The notes beneath the pieces are model-generated. The model was not told the origin of the DNA. It saw only the letters and a list, made by a program, of their open reading frames with translations, and ran no database searches. A stretch of 64,000 bases of DNA from JAFEDN01 sp963844565. Its GTDB lineage: Bacteria; Pseudomonadota; Gammaproteobacteria; Coxiellales; Coxiellaceae. The translations under genes and the position numbers were made by a program. Shown here in pieces: positions 45,793-54,433 of this stretch. How positions within the stretch are numbered: the stretch's first letter is position 1; every line of letters begins with the position of its first letter. The DNA is taken from contig CAWJON010000002.1 in assembly GCA_963844565.1 (NCBI GenBank), positions 992,001-1,056,000 on the forward strand, given 5' to 3'.

Positions 45793-47177
45793 ATAAAGCC
45801 CTCGTTAGCATCTATAAAAATAAATGGCTTAATCTTTCAATTATGTGGTTTATCTTCGGGGCATTTCTTATTTATGTAATTCCGCCTAGAAGGGGCGACC
45901 CCCTACACTATTTAAGTATGGCGTGGGAAATGTATCGGAATCATTTGTATCTCTCAACATATATGGGTGGGCGCTTAGATTTAGAAAAAACTCCCTTATT
46001 TTATTGGCCGATAGTGGGGGGGTGGCATATTTTTGGGGTTAATAATATCTGGCCTTTTATATACACTTATATCATTGGTTGGTCTAACTTAATGCTGACC
46101 GCTTGGTTAGCAAAACAACTATTTTCCAACATTCGGATAGCTTGGATCAGCGTTTTTATTTTAATAACCAGTTTATACTGGCCTTTATTTTTTCAAGATA
46201 TTCGTTTCGAGGGGTTGTTAGTTCTTTTTGGCATGTTATTTCTTAACCTTGTGATCAAAGCAGCAACTTCCGGCGTATTTTATTGGATTTTGGCTGCGAT
46301 TTCATTTGGTTTTTGCACATTCAGTAAGGGTCCTGTCTCTTTTATTTATTATTTGCCCTTTGTTGTTTCTTTGCCATTTTTTGTGGAAATAAAAAATCTC
46401 AAAATGTGGTATTTGAAATTAACGGTAGCTATTTTAAGTGGTTTAATCATACCGCTATTATGGCTTTTTATAGTATATATTCAGCATGGTATGCCTGCCA
46501 TCAATTATCTATTATTCGGGCAAGTCACACAAAGGGTAGGGATTGTATACAAGTTTTTATTTAGCCCCTTGATAAGGGGCTTTATCAATATGCTTCCCTG
46601 GACGTTAATTTATATTTTTTATTTAGTTTGGCATCGAGAAAAATTGACAAAAAACATATTAATTTGGTGGGTGATTCTACTCATTCAATTTTTGTTTTTT
46701 GGGGTTTTTGTGGAACGGCAGGCTTTACATTATTTGATCCCGCTTTTTCCCATTATAGCTATTTTGATGGCGCCGGTTCTAAATAAGTTTATGAGTGATA
46801 AACAGTTCTGGTGGATTGGCGGATTATTTTTATTAGCGCTGGCCGCATATCAGATAACGTTAAGAACTACCAAGTATAAAACTCTGGAACCGATTGCTAA
46901 GCAACTTAGTTTAATTCAACAATCTGGTGCTCCGATTGCGCAATTTGGTATAAAGCCAGGATATCAAAATTTTCAATTTCTAGGACGGTTAAAATATGAT
47001 ATTCCAATACTAGTTGATGAAAACATTCAAACTGAATGGATAAAGACCCATTCAACCGGTTGGATTATTGAAACTTATGGCGTACTACCCAAGAATTGTC
47101 ATTTTAGTCAGCAATGGAGAATTGCCGATAAATGGATTGTGGTTCTTTTACCCGTTAAAGATTATTTGGCTTGCTAG
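45789..47177 (+). CDS. ArnT/GT39-like membrane glycosyltransferase, paralogue 3
   Basis: This 462-residue protein is the third tandem copy: acidic loop RRGDPLHYLSMAWEM, LDLEKTPLFYWPIVGGW, and CTFSKGPVSF shared with its neighbours. About twelve helices are predicted. It starts on the ATGA overlap with copy 2 and is followed by a strong terminator hairpin. Three diverged copies retained in one operon suggest different sugars or acceptors, or sequential additions to one surface glycan. Confidence 0.75.
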   Translation: MNKALVSIYKNKWLNLSIMWFIFGAFLIYVIPPRRGDPLHYLSMAWEMYRNHLYLSTYMGGRLDLEKTPLFYWPIVGGWHIFGVNNIWPFIYTYIIGWSNLMLTAWLAKQLFSNIRIAWISVFILITSLYWPLFFQDIRFEGLLVLFGMLFLNLVIKAATSGVFYWILAAISFGFCTFSKGPVSFIYYLPFVVSLPFFVEIKNLKMWYLKLTVAILSGLIIPLLWLFIVYIQHGMPAINYLLFGQVTQRVGIVYKFLFSPLIRGFINMLPWTLIYIFYLVWHREKLTKNILIWWVILLIQFLFFGVFVERQALHYLIPLFPIIAILMAPVLNKFMSDKQFWWIGGLFLLALAAYQITLRTTKYKTLEPIAKQLSLIQQSGAPIAQFGIKPGYQNFQFLGRLKYDIPILVDENIQTEWIKTHSTGWIIETYGVLPKNCHFSQQWRIADKWIVVLLPVKDYLAC

Positions 47178-47197
47178 CCTCTATTTTAATTATTTCA

Positions 47198-47229
47198 ATA
47201 AGGGTGATTATCGAAATAATCACCCTTAT
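47198..47229 (+). terminator. Rho-independent-type terminator hairpin after the glycosyltransferase operon
   Basis: A 14-bp perfect stem (ATAAGGGTGATTAT / ATAATCACCCTTAT) with a CGAA loop lies 20 nt after the last stop codon. The downstream T-run is poor (CATTAAGC), so it may act partly as a stabiliser. Confidence 0.65.
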
Positions 47230-47314
47230 CATTAAGCATAAATACAAAAAAGCGATATACTTTAAATTAGGGTTCCCTTATCATTAATAATTATTTCTAC
47301 TCATGAGGTTTTTC

Positions 47315-48220
47315 ATGCACGTGGCTATCTTATCTCGAAGAAAAGATCTTTATTCAACGCGCCGATTGAAAGAAGCGGCTGAAGAAAGAGGCCACACGGC
47401 TGCCGTCGTAGATTATTTGCGTTGTCACATGAATATATCTTCTGAAGATCCTTCCATTCATTATAAAAGTGGTAAACTGCCAAAATTTGACGCCATCATT
47501 CCCAGAATCGGCACTTCCAGAACCTTTTATGGCACAGCCGTGGTGCGCCAATTTGAAGCTTTAGGGACGTTTAGTATTAATTCTTCGTTGAGCATAACTC
47601 GTTCCAGAGATAAATTACGTTCTTTGCAGTTGTTATCCAAAAAAGGCATTGGTTTACCCATTACCGGATTTGCCCATTCTTTAAAAGATGTCAGTCGTTT
47701 AATAGAACTGGTTGGCGGCCCTCCTCTAGTTATTAAATTATTAGAAGGGACTCAAGGCGTAGGTGTGGTTTTAGTCGAATCTCGAGAGGCAGCCTATAGC
47801 TTAATCCAAGCTTTCATGGGTCTTAATGCCAATATAATTATTCAAGAATTTATTCGCGAAGCCAAAGGCGCTGATATTCGGTGTTTTGTGATTGGTGATA
47901 AAGTTGTAGCCTCCATGAAACGGCAAGCAATCCCCGGGGAATTTCGCTCGAACATTCATCAAGGTGGTACAGCCGAACCGGTGAAAACCACGCAAGCTGA
48001 GAAAGAAATGGCTGTTAAGGCCGCTAAAATAATGGGGTTAAAAATGGCCGGGGTTGATCTTTTAAGGTCCGATCGTGGCCCACTCTTGATGGAAGTGAAT
48101 TCTTCTCCAGGACTTGAAGGTATTGAAAGTGCAACGCAAAAAGATATTGCTGGCATGATCATTCGCTATATTGAAAAGCACGCAAAGCCAATAGGACCTA
48201 AAGATTACTATGAAGGATAA
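47315..48220 (+). CDS. rimK: RimK-type alpha-L-glutamate ligase (ATP-grasp)
   Basis: This 301-residue protein matches E. coli RimK closely at the start (MHVAILSRRKDLYSTRRLKE) and throughout the ATP-grasp fold (LVIKLLEGTQGVGVVLVES, VIGDKVVASMKRQA, EVNSSPGLEGIE). RimK adds glutamates to the C-terminus of ribosomal protein S6 and can make poly-alpha-glutamate. The ATG at 47315 has GAGG 7 nt upstream; the upstream ATG at 47303 lies before that site. It is the first gene of a tightly overlapping three-gene operon with an aspartoacylase-like and a retropepsin-like gene. Confidence 0.93.
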   Translation: MHVAILSRRKDLYSTRRLKEAAEERGHTAAVVDYLRCHMNISSEDPSIHYKSGKLPKFDAIIPRIGTSRTFYGTAVVRQFEALGTFSINSSLSITRSRDKLRSLQLLSKKGIGLPITGFAHSLKDVSRLIELVGGPPLVIKLLEGTQGVGVVLVESREAAYSLIQAFMGLNANIIIQEFIREAKGADIRCFVIGDKVVASMKRQAIPGEFRSNIHQGGTAEPVKTTQAEKEMAVKAAKIMGLKMAGVDLLRSDRGPLLMEVNSSPGLEGIESATQKDIAGMIIRYIEKHAKPIGPKDYYEG

Positions 48221-49220
48221 TGATCGTATTGTTTTGAATGGTATCGAAGTACCGCCGGGAAAACGCACTACCATTATGCTGCCAATGCCGAAGTTGTATG
48301 ATTGGACACCCATGAATATGCCGGTTCATATTATCCGTGGCACGAAACCTGGACCCGTTTTATGCGTTACTGGAGCAATTCATGGAGATGAGATTAATGG
48401 TGTTGAGATCATTCGTCGATTATTAAAAAAACCATTTCAAAAGAAATTGGTCGGGACATTAATTGCGGTGCCTATTGTCAATATGTATGGTTTTCTTTAC
48501 CGCGATCGTTATTTAATGGATAGGCGAGATTTAAATCGAGCTTTTCCTGGGTCAAGTAAAGGTTCTTTAGCCGCCAGGTTAGCTTATTTGGTAATGAATG
48601 AATTGGTTTCCAATGCTACCCATTTTGTTGATTTACATAGTGGTTCACAACATCGAATTAATTTGCCACAAATTCGAACCAATCTGGATATTCCTCATAT
48701 TGAAAAATTAGCCAAATCATTCCATGTTCCGGTTATTTTGCACTCTAAAGAACGGGATGGATCTTTGCGTCAAGCGGCCAATGATAAAGGGATTCCCCTA
48801 CTCCTCTATGAAGCGGGTGAAGCATTGCGTTTTGATGAGAATTCAATTCGTATGGGCATTAACGGCTTGTTGGGGGTGATGCATTATTTAAATATGCTTC
48901 CTGGTGAAAACCAGGCATCGCGCCCTTATCAAACTTCTGTTGCACGTTCTAATTTTTGGGTTCGTTCTACGCACAGCGGTATCTTTAGGGCTTTTAAATC
49001 TTTGGGGAAAAAAATAAAAAAAGACGAGTCGTTGGGCATTATTGTGAATCCAATCGGTAATGAAGAATACCGAATTAAATCCCCTTATTCCGGCATTATT
49101 ATTGGTAAATCTAATCTTCCCTTAGTTCATGAAGGTTCGGCTTTATTTAATATTGCATCGTTTAAGTCAATTCCTGGCGAGCTAAAATTTGCGGAGGGAT
49201 TGGTTGAGGACATGACGTGA
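48210..49220 (+). CDS. Succinylglutamate desuccinylase/aspartoacylase family zinc hydrolase
   Basis: This 336-residue protein belongs to the M14-like AstE/AspA group. Zinc-binding and catalytic motifs are GAIHGDEINGVE (H58, E61), RDLNRAFPGS and FVDLHSGSQHR near residue 150. A C-terminal biotinyl-lipoyl-like beta domain (HSGIFRAFKSLGKKIKKDE) is typical of the bacterial stand-alone forms. It probably cleaves an amide bond on an acylated amino acid or peptide; linkage with RimK suggests a glutamate-containing substrate. It overlaps rimK by 11 nt. Confidence 0.88.
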   Translation: MKDNDRIVLNGIEVPPGKRTTIMLPMPKLYDWTPMNMPVHIIRGTKPGPVLCVTGAIHGDEINGVEIIRRLLKKPFQKKLVGTLIAVPIVNMYGFLYRDRYLMDRRDLNRAFPGSSKGSLAARLAYLVMNELVSNATHFVDLHSGSQHRINLPQIRTNLDIPHIEKLAKSFHVPVILHSKERDGSLRQAANDKGIPLLLYEAGEALRFDENSIRMGINGLLGVMHYLNMLPGENQASRPYQTSVARSNFWVRSTHSGIFRAFKSLGKKIKKDESLGIIVNPIGNEEYRIKSPYSGIIIGKSNLPLVHEGSALFNIASFKSIPGELKFAEGLVEDMT

Positions 49221-49696
49221 ATCGATTCCTAGACGGCAGAATGTTAATTGGATGCCGGGAATGGTGTGCCCTGCCAACAATTGATATTCCTGCGATTAAA
49301 GTAAAAATTGATACGGGTGCACGTACCTCCTCCCTCCATGCCTTTGGAATTAAACCTATTTCAAAAAAGAACAAATCATGGGTGGGTTTTTACGTTTTTC
49401 CTATTCAAGGAAATAAGGCTATAAAAATATATTGTGAAACACCAATCGTGGATGAACGTTACGTGATTAGTTCAAGTGGTCATCGTGAAATGAGATATAT
49501 CATAGACGCAGAATTAAAACTTGGATTTTTAACCTGGAAGATTGAACTTAGTCTTTCGAATCGTGATTCTCTTAGATTTCGTATGTTATTGGGCAGAGAA
49601 GCATTTAAGAATCATGTCATTATCGATCCCAGTCGTTCTTTTTTTCAGGGTAAAATTAAGAAAAAAGAATTGTTGCAAATTTATTCTCAGCCTTAG
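49217..49696 (+). CDS. Retropepsin-like aspartic protease, RimB/ATP-dependent zinc protease family (PF05618-type)
   Basis: This 159-residue protein shows the hallmark IGCREWCALP at the start, then KVKIDTGARTSSLHA with the aspartic-protease-like D32-T-G-A, and MLLGREAF near 130. The family is named as a zinc protease in databases but has a retropepsin fold. It is regularly found with RimK-type ligases and may process glutamylated products. The first codon is taken as the GTG at 49217 (GTGA overlap with the previous stop); the ATG at 49241 is an alternative. Confidence 0.82.
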   Translation: MNRFLDGRMLIGCREWCALPTIDIPAIKVKIDTGARTSSLHAFGIKPISKKNKSWVGFYVFPIQGNKAIKIYCETPIVDERYVISSSGHREMRYIIDAELKLGFLTWKIELSLSNRDSLRFRMLLGREAFKNHVIIDPSRSFFQGKIKKKELLQIYSQP

Positions 49697-49954
49697 TCAT
49701 CGGCGGTGATGAGGTTCGCCTAAGGCATGCAATGCCTCCAAAACACGGCTTAACATGCTGCCTTTTTTTTCTTCTGTTAATTCTGGCATGTTTTCTTCTT
49801 CAGCCGTTTGTAGTTCTTTAGCGTCATATTCCCATTGCTGCAGAACTTTTATTTTTTGTTCTTTGGTCAACATCCTGTCATTGACGACTTCCATTGGAAG
49901 TCGGTAGACACTGGTTGGGTTCAACATTGCTTTTTCATATTTTGTAGTAAACAT
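49697..49954 (-). CDS. Small conserved-looking hypothetical protein
   Basis: This 85-residue soluble, acidic protein has no domain I can name. A phrase typical of its reading is NPTSVYRLPMEVVNDRMLTK. A basic His-rich end (ALGEPHHRR) closes it. I start it at the ATG at 49954 because the upstream frame (to 50038) is very rich in Phe, Tyr and Cys and overlaps the next gene. It converges with the retropepsin-like gene (stop codons adjacent) and may be cotranscribed with the membrane gene upstream. Confidence 0.6.
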   Translation of the reverse strand: MFTTKYEKAMLNPTSVYRLPMEVVNDRMLTKEQKIKVLQQWEYDAKELQTAEEENMPELTEEKKGSMLSRVLEALHALGEPHHRR

Positions 49955-49961
49955 TTTTATT

Positions 49962-50369
49962 CTAGGTGGTTGGTGGAATTGAATAATTGACGTAGCTAAA
50001 AAACAGTAAAAATAGCGATAATAACAAACAAAAAACACTTAACGAATAATATCCTGTTTTATGAATATGAAAATATTCCATTGTGCGAGGGACGGCATGG
50101 GGAAAATTGAGTCGAACAACTCCTTTAATCAAGGTCAGCCACGCTAATAAGGTAATTACAATACGCCAATCAAGAGTCCATACATTATGAACCAAGATCA
50201 TGAGAATGCCCAAAATAATTGAAATAAAAGCGGTTAAAGTAATGGTGTCAGCTTGTTCAGACCAGCGTTGAAAAGTTAAATAAAAAACTTTTGCATTCGC
50301 TATCATACTAATGCTGATGATCAATAAGTAGATTCCTAACGCTCTTCCTAAGAAAATAGATACTTCCAT
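49962..50369 (-). CDS. Small integral membrane protein of unknown function
   Basis: This 135-residue protein has four predicted membrane helices (about 4-24, 40-63, 68-88, 108-130) with short polar loops. It has an excellent ribosome binding site (AGGAGGTC) 4 nt before the ATG at 50369, which decides against an upstream in-frame ATG at 50387. I do not recognise the family. Its neighbours are the small gene just downstream and icd upstream. Confidence 0.65.
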   Translation of the reverse strand: MEVSIFLGRALGIYLLIISISMIANAKVFYLTFQRWSEQADTITLTAFISIILGILMILVHNVWTLDWRIVITLLAWLTLIKGVVRLNFPHAVPRTMEYFHIHKTGYYSLSVFCLLLSLFLLFFSYVNYSIPPTT

Positions 50370-50429
50370 TTGACCTCCTGATGGCAATCCGTTTATGCTA
50401 ATGTTTACAGGAGTAAGTATAGACTATTT

Positions 50430-50463
50430 TTTAAAAAGTTTACCGCGCGGCTTGCCGCGTGGT
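50430..50463 (-). terminator. Terminator of icd
   Basis: On the minus strand, directly after the icd stop codon, ACCACGCGG pairs with CCGCGCGGT (50463-50455 with 50450-50442, one G-T pair) around a 4-nt loop, followed by AAACTTTTTAAAAAA. A GC-rich stem with a T-run is a standard intrinsic terminator. Confidence 0.75.
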
Positions 50464-50465
50464 CA

Positions 50466-51716
50466 TTATAAATTTTGGATCATGGCTTTTCCAAATTCAG
50501 AACAACTGACCTCTTTTGCATTCTCCATTAGTCTTGCAAAATCATAAGTGACCGTTTTGTTCTGAATTGTTTTTTCTATGCTTTTTAAAATGAGATCTGC
50601 CGCTTCTATCCAATTCAAATGCCTAAGCATCATTTCGGCTGAAAGAATCAATGAACCTGGGTTGACTTTATCTAACCCTTTATATTTGGGCGCTGTGCCG
50701 TGCGTCGCTTCAAAAACTGCTGTTTTATCACTAAGATTTGCGCCAGGCGCAATGCCTATTCCTCCTACTTCAGCTGCTAAAGCGTCGGATATGTAATCCC
50801 CATTTAGATTTAACGTGGCAATTACATTGTATTCTTCAGGTCTTAATAAAATTTGTTGTAAAAAGGCGTCGGCAATAACGTCTTTGATAACGATATTTTG
50901 GTTTGTCGTGGGATTTTTGAGTATGTGCCAAGGTCCTCCTTCTAAGGGAGTGGCGCCAAACTCTTTACGCGCTAAGGCATATCCCCAGTCTTTGAAGCCT
51001 CCTTCGGTAAATTTCATGATATTGCCTTTGTGGACAAAGGTAACTGAATCACGATTGTTATCGATTGCATATTGAATGGCTCGCCGTATTAAACGGTTTG
51101 AACCTTCTTCCGAGACTGGTTTAATACCAATGGCGCTGCTGCTTGGAAAACGTATTTTCTTGACGCCCATTTCATTTTGAAGAAATTGAATTAATTTTTT
51201 AGCTTCTGGGCTGTAAGCTGGCCATTCTATGCCTGCGTAAATGTCTTCTGAGTTCTCACGGAAAATGACCATGTCAACTTTCCAAGGCTCTTTAACGGGG
51301 CTTGGGGCGCCAAAATAACGCACTGGTCGTAAACAAACGTACAGATCAAGCTCTTGGCGCAAAGCCACATTGAGCGATCTGATTCCGCCCCCCACCGGGG
51401 TAGTCAGGGGGCCTTTAATCGCAACAGAATAGTCACGAATGGCAGTTAAAGTTTCCTCGGGCAGCCATACATCTTTCCCATAAACTTCAGTTGCTTTTTC
51501 TCCGGCGTAAATCTCCATCCAAGCAATTTGCCGTTTGCTTCCATAGGCTTTTTGAACGGCTGCATCAACCACCTGTTGCATGACGGGCGTGATGTCAACA
51601 CCGATACCATCCCCTTCGATAAAAGGGATGATGGGATTTGTGGGCACATTTAAAGAAAAATCATTGTTAACTACAATTTTTTCACCTTTTGGTACGATTA
51701 TTTTCTTATCAGCCAT
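50466..51716 (-). CDS. icd: Isocitrate dehydrogenase (NADP+)
   Basis: This 416-residue enzyme converts isocitrate to 2-oxoglutarate in the TCA cycle. It has IPFIEGDGIGVDITP, the substrate loop GGGIRSLNVALRQELD containing the Ser that AceK phosphorylates in E. coli, and the NADP-binding ATHGTAPKYKG near 340-350. It is transcribed alone with its own terminator. queA lies 80 nt upstream on the same strand. Confidence 0.96.
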   Translation of the reverse strand: MADKKIIVPKGEKIVVNNDFSLNVPTNPIIPFIEGDGIGVDITPVMQQVVDAAVQKAYGSKRQIAWMEIYAGEKATEVYGKDVWLPEETLTAIRDYSVAIKGPLTTPVGGGIRSLNVALRQELDLYVCLRPVRYFGAPSPVKEPWKVDMVIFRENSEDIYAGIEWPAYSPEAKKLIQFLQNEMGVKKIRFPSSSAIGIKPVSEEGSNRLIRRAIQYAIDNNRDSVTFVHKGNIMKFTEGGFKDWGYALARKEFGATPLEGGPWHILKNPTTNQNIVIKDVIADAFLQQILLRPEEYNVIATLNLNGDYISDALAAEVGGIGIAPGANLSDKTAVFEATHGTAPKYKGLDKVNPGSLILSAEMMLRHLNWIEAADLILKSIEKTIQNKTVTYDFARLMENAKEVSCSEFGKAMIQNL

Positions 51717-51796
51717 GAGAAATCCTTAATTGGTAAAAGTTTAAGGAGTGTAACATCCCTAAGTTCTTTCGATCAACTTCCAGCAATTCGGCGGAT

Positions 51797-52831
51797 TCAC
51801 CGAGAATTGCTAATCAGCATTGCATCTCCATAACTAAAAAAACGGTATTTTTCTTCAATGGCGAGTGCATAAGCTTGCCTCATTAATTCATATCCACCAA
51901 AAGCGCTCACCAGAACCAGCAACGTTGATTGGGGTAAATGAAAATTAGTGATTAACGCATCAACCCATTGAAATATGAATCCGGGGCGAATAAATAAGTT
52001 TGTTTCTCCAACAAAGTTAGGGAGATTTCTTTGCGCCATGGTCTCTAAACATCGAGCGACTGTGGTGCCTACAGCAATTACCCTCCCCCCTTTGTCCTGA
52101 CAATTTTTTATCGCTTGATAAGTTTCTGCAGAAAAACTCATCAATTCCGAATGCATTTTATGTTCGTCTAAATTAGAAACTCTAACCGGTTGGAAAGTAC
52201 CTGCTCCCACATGCAGGGTAACATAGGCAAAATTCACTTCTTTGGCTTTAAGCTTGGCTAATAATTCTTCATCAAAATGTAAACCCGCAGTGGGTGCGGC
52301 GACAGCACCAGGCCAGCGTGCAAATATTGTTTGATAACGTTTTAAATCTTCTTCGCTAGGAGGGTGTTGTATATATGGGGGTAATGGAATAGAACCATAT
52401 TTTTCGAGCATGGATAAAAGTGGACTGGTTCCTTCTATTTTAAGATGATATAAATCATTAATCTTATCCAAAATAGAGACGCAAAAATCTTCAGAAAAAG
52501 TAAGTAAACTGCCCTTTTTTGGCGGATGACTGGCGCGAATATGCGCGAGCGCTTCGTTATCAGACAAGATTCTTTCAATGAGGCATTCAATTTTTCCGCC
52601 AGTAGACTTGACGCCAGTGAGTCTTGCTGGTATCACTTTCGTATTATTGAAAACAATTAAATCTTGTGGTTTAATCCAATCAGCTAAATAATCAAAAAGA
52701 TGATGGGATATTTTATGAGATTGAACTTCAATATGCATCAATCGGCTGGCGCTTCGCTGTGATTTTGGAAACTGAGCAATTAATTCTTTGGGCAAATCGT
52801 AATTATAATCTTCGATTTGATTAAAAGTCAT
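51797..52831 (-). CDS. queA: S-adenosylmethionine:tRNA ribosyltransferase-isomerase
   Basis: This 344-residue enzyme transfers the ribosyl moiety of SAM to preQ1 in tRNA, forming epoxyqueuosine. Motifs are NYDLPKELIAQFP, FNNTKVIPARL, GAVAAPTAGLHFDEEL, VTLHVGAGTFQPVR and ITNFHLPQSTLLVLVSAF. tgt, which often follows it, is not adjacent. A small palindrome GGTGAT-AG-ATCACC (52862-52875) lies in the divergent gap to the next gene. Confidence 0.96.
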   Translation of the reverse strand: MTFNQIEDYNYDLPKELIAQFPKSQRSASRLMHIEVQSHKISHHLFDYLADWIKPQDLIVFNNTKVIPARLTGVKSTGGKIECLIERILSDNEALAHIRASHPPKKGSLLTFSEDFCVSILDKINDLYHLKIEGTSPLLSMLEKYGSIPLPPYIQHPPSEEDLKRYQTIFARWPGAVAAPTAGLHFDEELLAKLKAKEVNFAYVTLHVGAGTFQPVRVSNLDEHKMHSELMSFSAETYQAIKNCQDKGGRVIAVGTTVARCLETMAQRNLPNFVGETNLFIRPGFIFQWVDALITNFHLPQSTLLVLVSAFGGYELMRQAYALAIEEKYRFFSYGDAMLISNSR

Positions 52832-52910
52832 AGGAACCTTGATCTCTCTTATTCTGTAAACGGTGATAGATCACCTTGCGATTTGAGCCCTTTTCTGGGA
52901 AAATCATAGC

Positions 52911-53747
52911 ATGATGTTCAAGAAAAGCCAACTCGGCTGGCGATTGGCTAAACAAAGCCTTTCTATTTTATACAAACTTAAAAATGCCTGGTTTTTAATT
53001 TTTTTCGCGAGAGGAATTTATTTTTTAATTGCCATGGGTATCACTTTGACCTTATGGAAACTGAAAGCAGAAGGAATGAATTTTAGTGAAATTTCTACGA
53101 AAATATTAATAATTAGTTACCTTGTCATACTGGGGGCTTTATTTATCGGTAATCTGATCTCGAGTTACTTTGATTCAGCTTTAATGGATGCCCTTTTACA
53201 GTATGATGCGGGAATAAACGTTACAGCCCGAAGAGCATTGAAAGCGGCTAATAAACGGCTATGGAAATCAACTGCTTGGATCAGCTTCCGTCTGACAGCG
53301 GGTCTTTTTCTGATACTTTTTTTTAATCAACTAAATAAAATACGCTGGATAAGGAATTTAACCAGTGGGTTAACCTGGAGCTATGCCAGTTTTTTAGTTT
53401 TGCCTTTAATTATAAACGAGGGCTACAATATCTTACCGGCAATTTATCATTCAAGCCGCATTATTAAAGAAAACACGAGTTTGAATCCGAAAACAAATTT
53501 TAGTTTAACGCTTTTGTTCTTGATCGCGCGTTTAATTTGTCTTTTACCTTCATTAGTTGGTTTTTTTACCGACAATTCATTTTTGTTTTATTTAGGAACC
53601 GTGATCAGTCTTTTGATGTTATTATTATTAACCGTCTTGGCTCATGCCATTATGCTGGCTATTCAGCAAGCAATTTATCAACTCTTAGGAAACAATCTGC
53701 TTCCTCGAGATTTTAACCAAAAAGATATCTCAGAAGCGATGAAGTGA
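52911..53747 (+). CDS. Polytopic membrane protein of unknown function (DUF6159-like)
   Basis: This 278-residue protein has about six predicted helices. The start (GWRLAKQSLSILYKLKNAW) and the central SSYFDSALMDALLQY and GWT-like WSYASFLVLPLIINEG segments resemble a widespread family of bacterial membrane proteins named only by a DUF. Function is unknown. It is divergent from queA. Two ATGs in a row (52911, 52914) are possible starts. Confidence 0.6.
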   Translation: MMFKKSQLGWRLAKQSLSILYKLKNAWFLIFFARGIYFLIAMGITLTLWKLKAEGMNFSEISTKILIISYLVILGALFIGNLISSYFDSALMDALLQYDAGINVTARRALKAANKRLWKSTAWISFRLTAGLFLILFFNQLNKIRWIRNLTSGLTWSYASFLVLPLIINEGYNILPAIYHSSRIIKENTSLNPKTNFSLTLLFLIARLICLLPSLVGFFTDNSFLFYLGTVISLLMLLLLTVLAHAIMLAIQQAIYQLLGNNLLPRDFNQKDISEAMK

Positions 53748-53789
53748 TAGCTAACTATTGGTAACAACTTTGCGTAACTCAACATTTCA

Positions 53790-54215
53790 TTACACTAATA
53801 AAGAAGGAATATCGAATGTCTTAGCACTCTTAGATAAGAGCTTGTCCGCTGTAACTAAAGTAGCTTGAATATTTAAACTACAAGCTGAATGCAAAGCACC
53901 CAATGTTCTTAATGACGTTTTCCCTTCGGACAGTAATTGCATTGCTGAAGTAAACACCATATCAGTGATATATATTTTTTCATAGATTAACTGATCCAGG
54001 TGGTAGTTAAATAATTTAATAGCAGCATTAATTTCTGTTTGCTGAAGTTCCTTGGTACGTTTTTTTAAAGCTAAAGCCACATAAAATTCAACTTCAGCTA
54101 ATCGTGACACGCACGGTTTTTCATTTGATTCCTGCAACAAATCGATAATGGCGTCACTATGCTTTTCAGGAATATAAATTGACACCAACACACTGGTGTC
54201 CAAATATAAACTCAT
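53790..54215 (-). CDS. PIN-domain ribonuclease, VapC-like toxin
   Basis: This 141-residue protein shows the PIN layout: D6 in YLDTSVLVS, E43 in RLAEVEFYVAL, an acidic residue in YITDMVFTSA and D near 128 in LVTADKLLSK. These metal-binding acids make the RNase site of VapC toxins, which cleave tRNA or rRNA. A full antitoxin gene is missing; a truncated in-frame remnant ends 4 nt upstream. The toxin may therefore be inactive, controlled from elsewhere, or neutralised by the remnant. Confidence 0.82.
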   Translation of the reverse strand: MSLYLDTSVLVSIYIPEKHSDAIIDLLQESNEKPCVSRLAEVEFYVALALKKRTKELQQTEINAAIKLFNYHLDQLIYEKIYITDMVFTSAMQLLSEGKTSLRTLGALHSACSLNIQATLVTADKLLSKSAKTFDIPSLLV

Positions 54216-54219
54216 ACTA

Positions 54220-54390
54220 TTAACTCCGTTCTTGATCCCTTTGTTTAATAACAGTATTACGCATACTTTCTTTCAAGTGAATCTTACTTAATTTTTGATG
54301 TAGTTCGCTTATGTCTGCCCGAAAAGATGACCAATCCGTTTTGGTAGCTATTGCTTCTCCAGTTAGTAGAGACCCTGGTACTGCTATAAT
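54220..54390 (-). pseudogene. Probable antitoxin remnant (C-terminal part) upstream of the PIN toxin
   Basis: A 56-codon open stretch without a suitable start ends 4 nt before the toxin ATG. It reads PGSLLTGEAIATKTDWSSF near its beginning and RNTVIKQRDQERS at its end. The charged, helical composition and toxin-adjacent position fit the toxin-binding C-terminus of a Phd/VapB-like antitoxin whose DNA-binding N-terminus has been lost. An in-frame stop lies at 54391-54393. The nearby sequence instead serves as leader of the secreted protein gene. Confidence 0.4.
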
Positions 54391-54433
54391 TTAATTAAAT
54401 TGAATTTTTTAAAGTTTATCTGTAGGAGGGGAA

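Noticed and set aside
54391..54433. Full-length antitoxin N-terminus upstream of the PIN gene
   Set aside because: An in-frame stop at 54391-54393 and the promoter-like AT-rich sequence leave no room for one.
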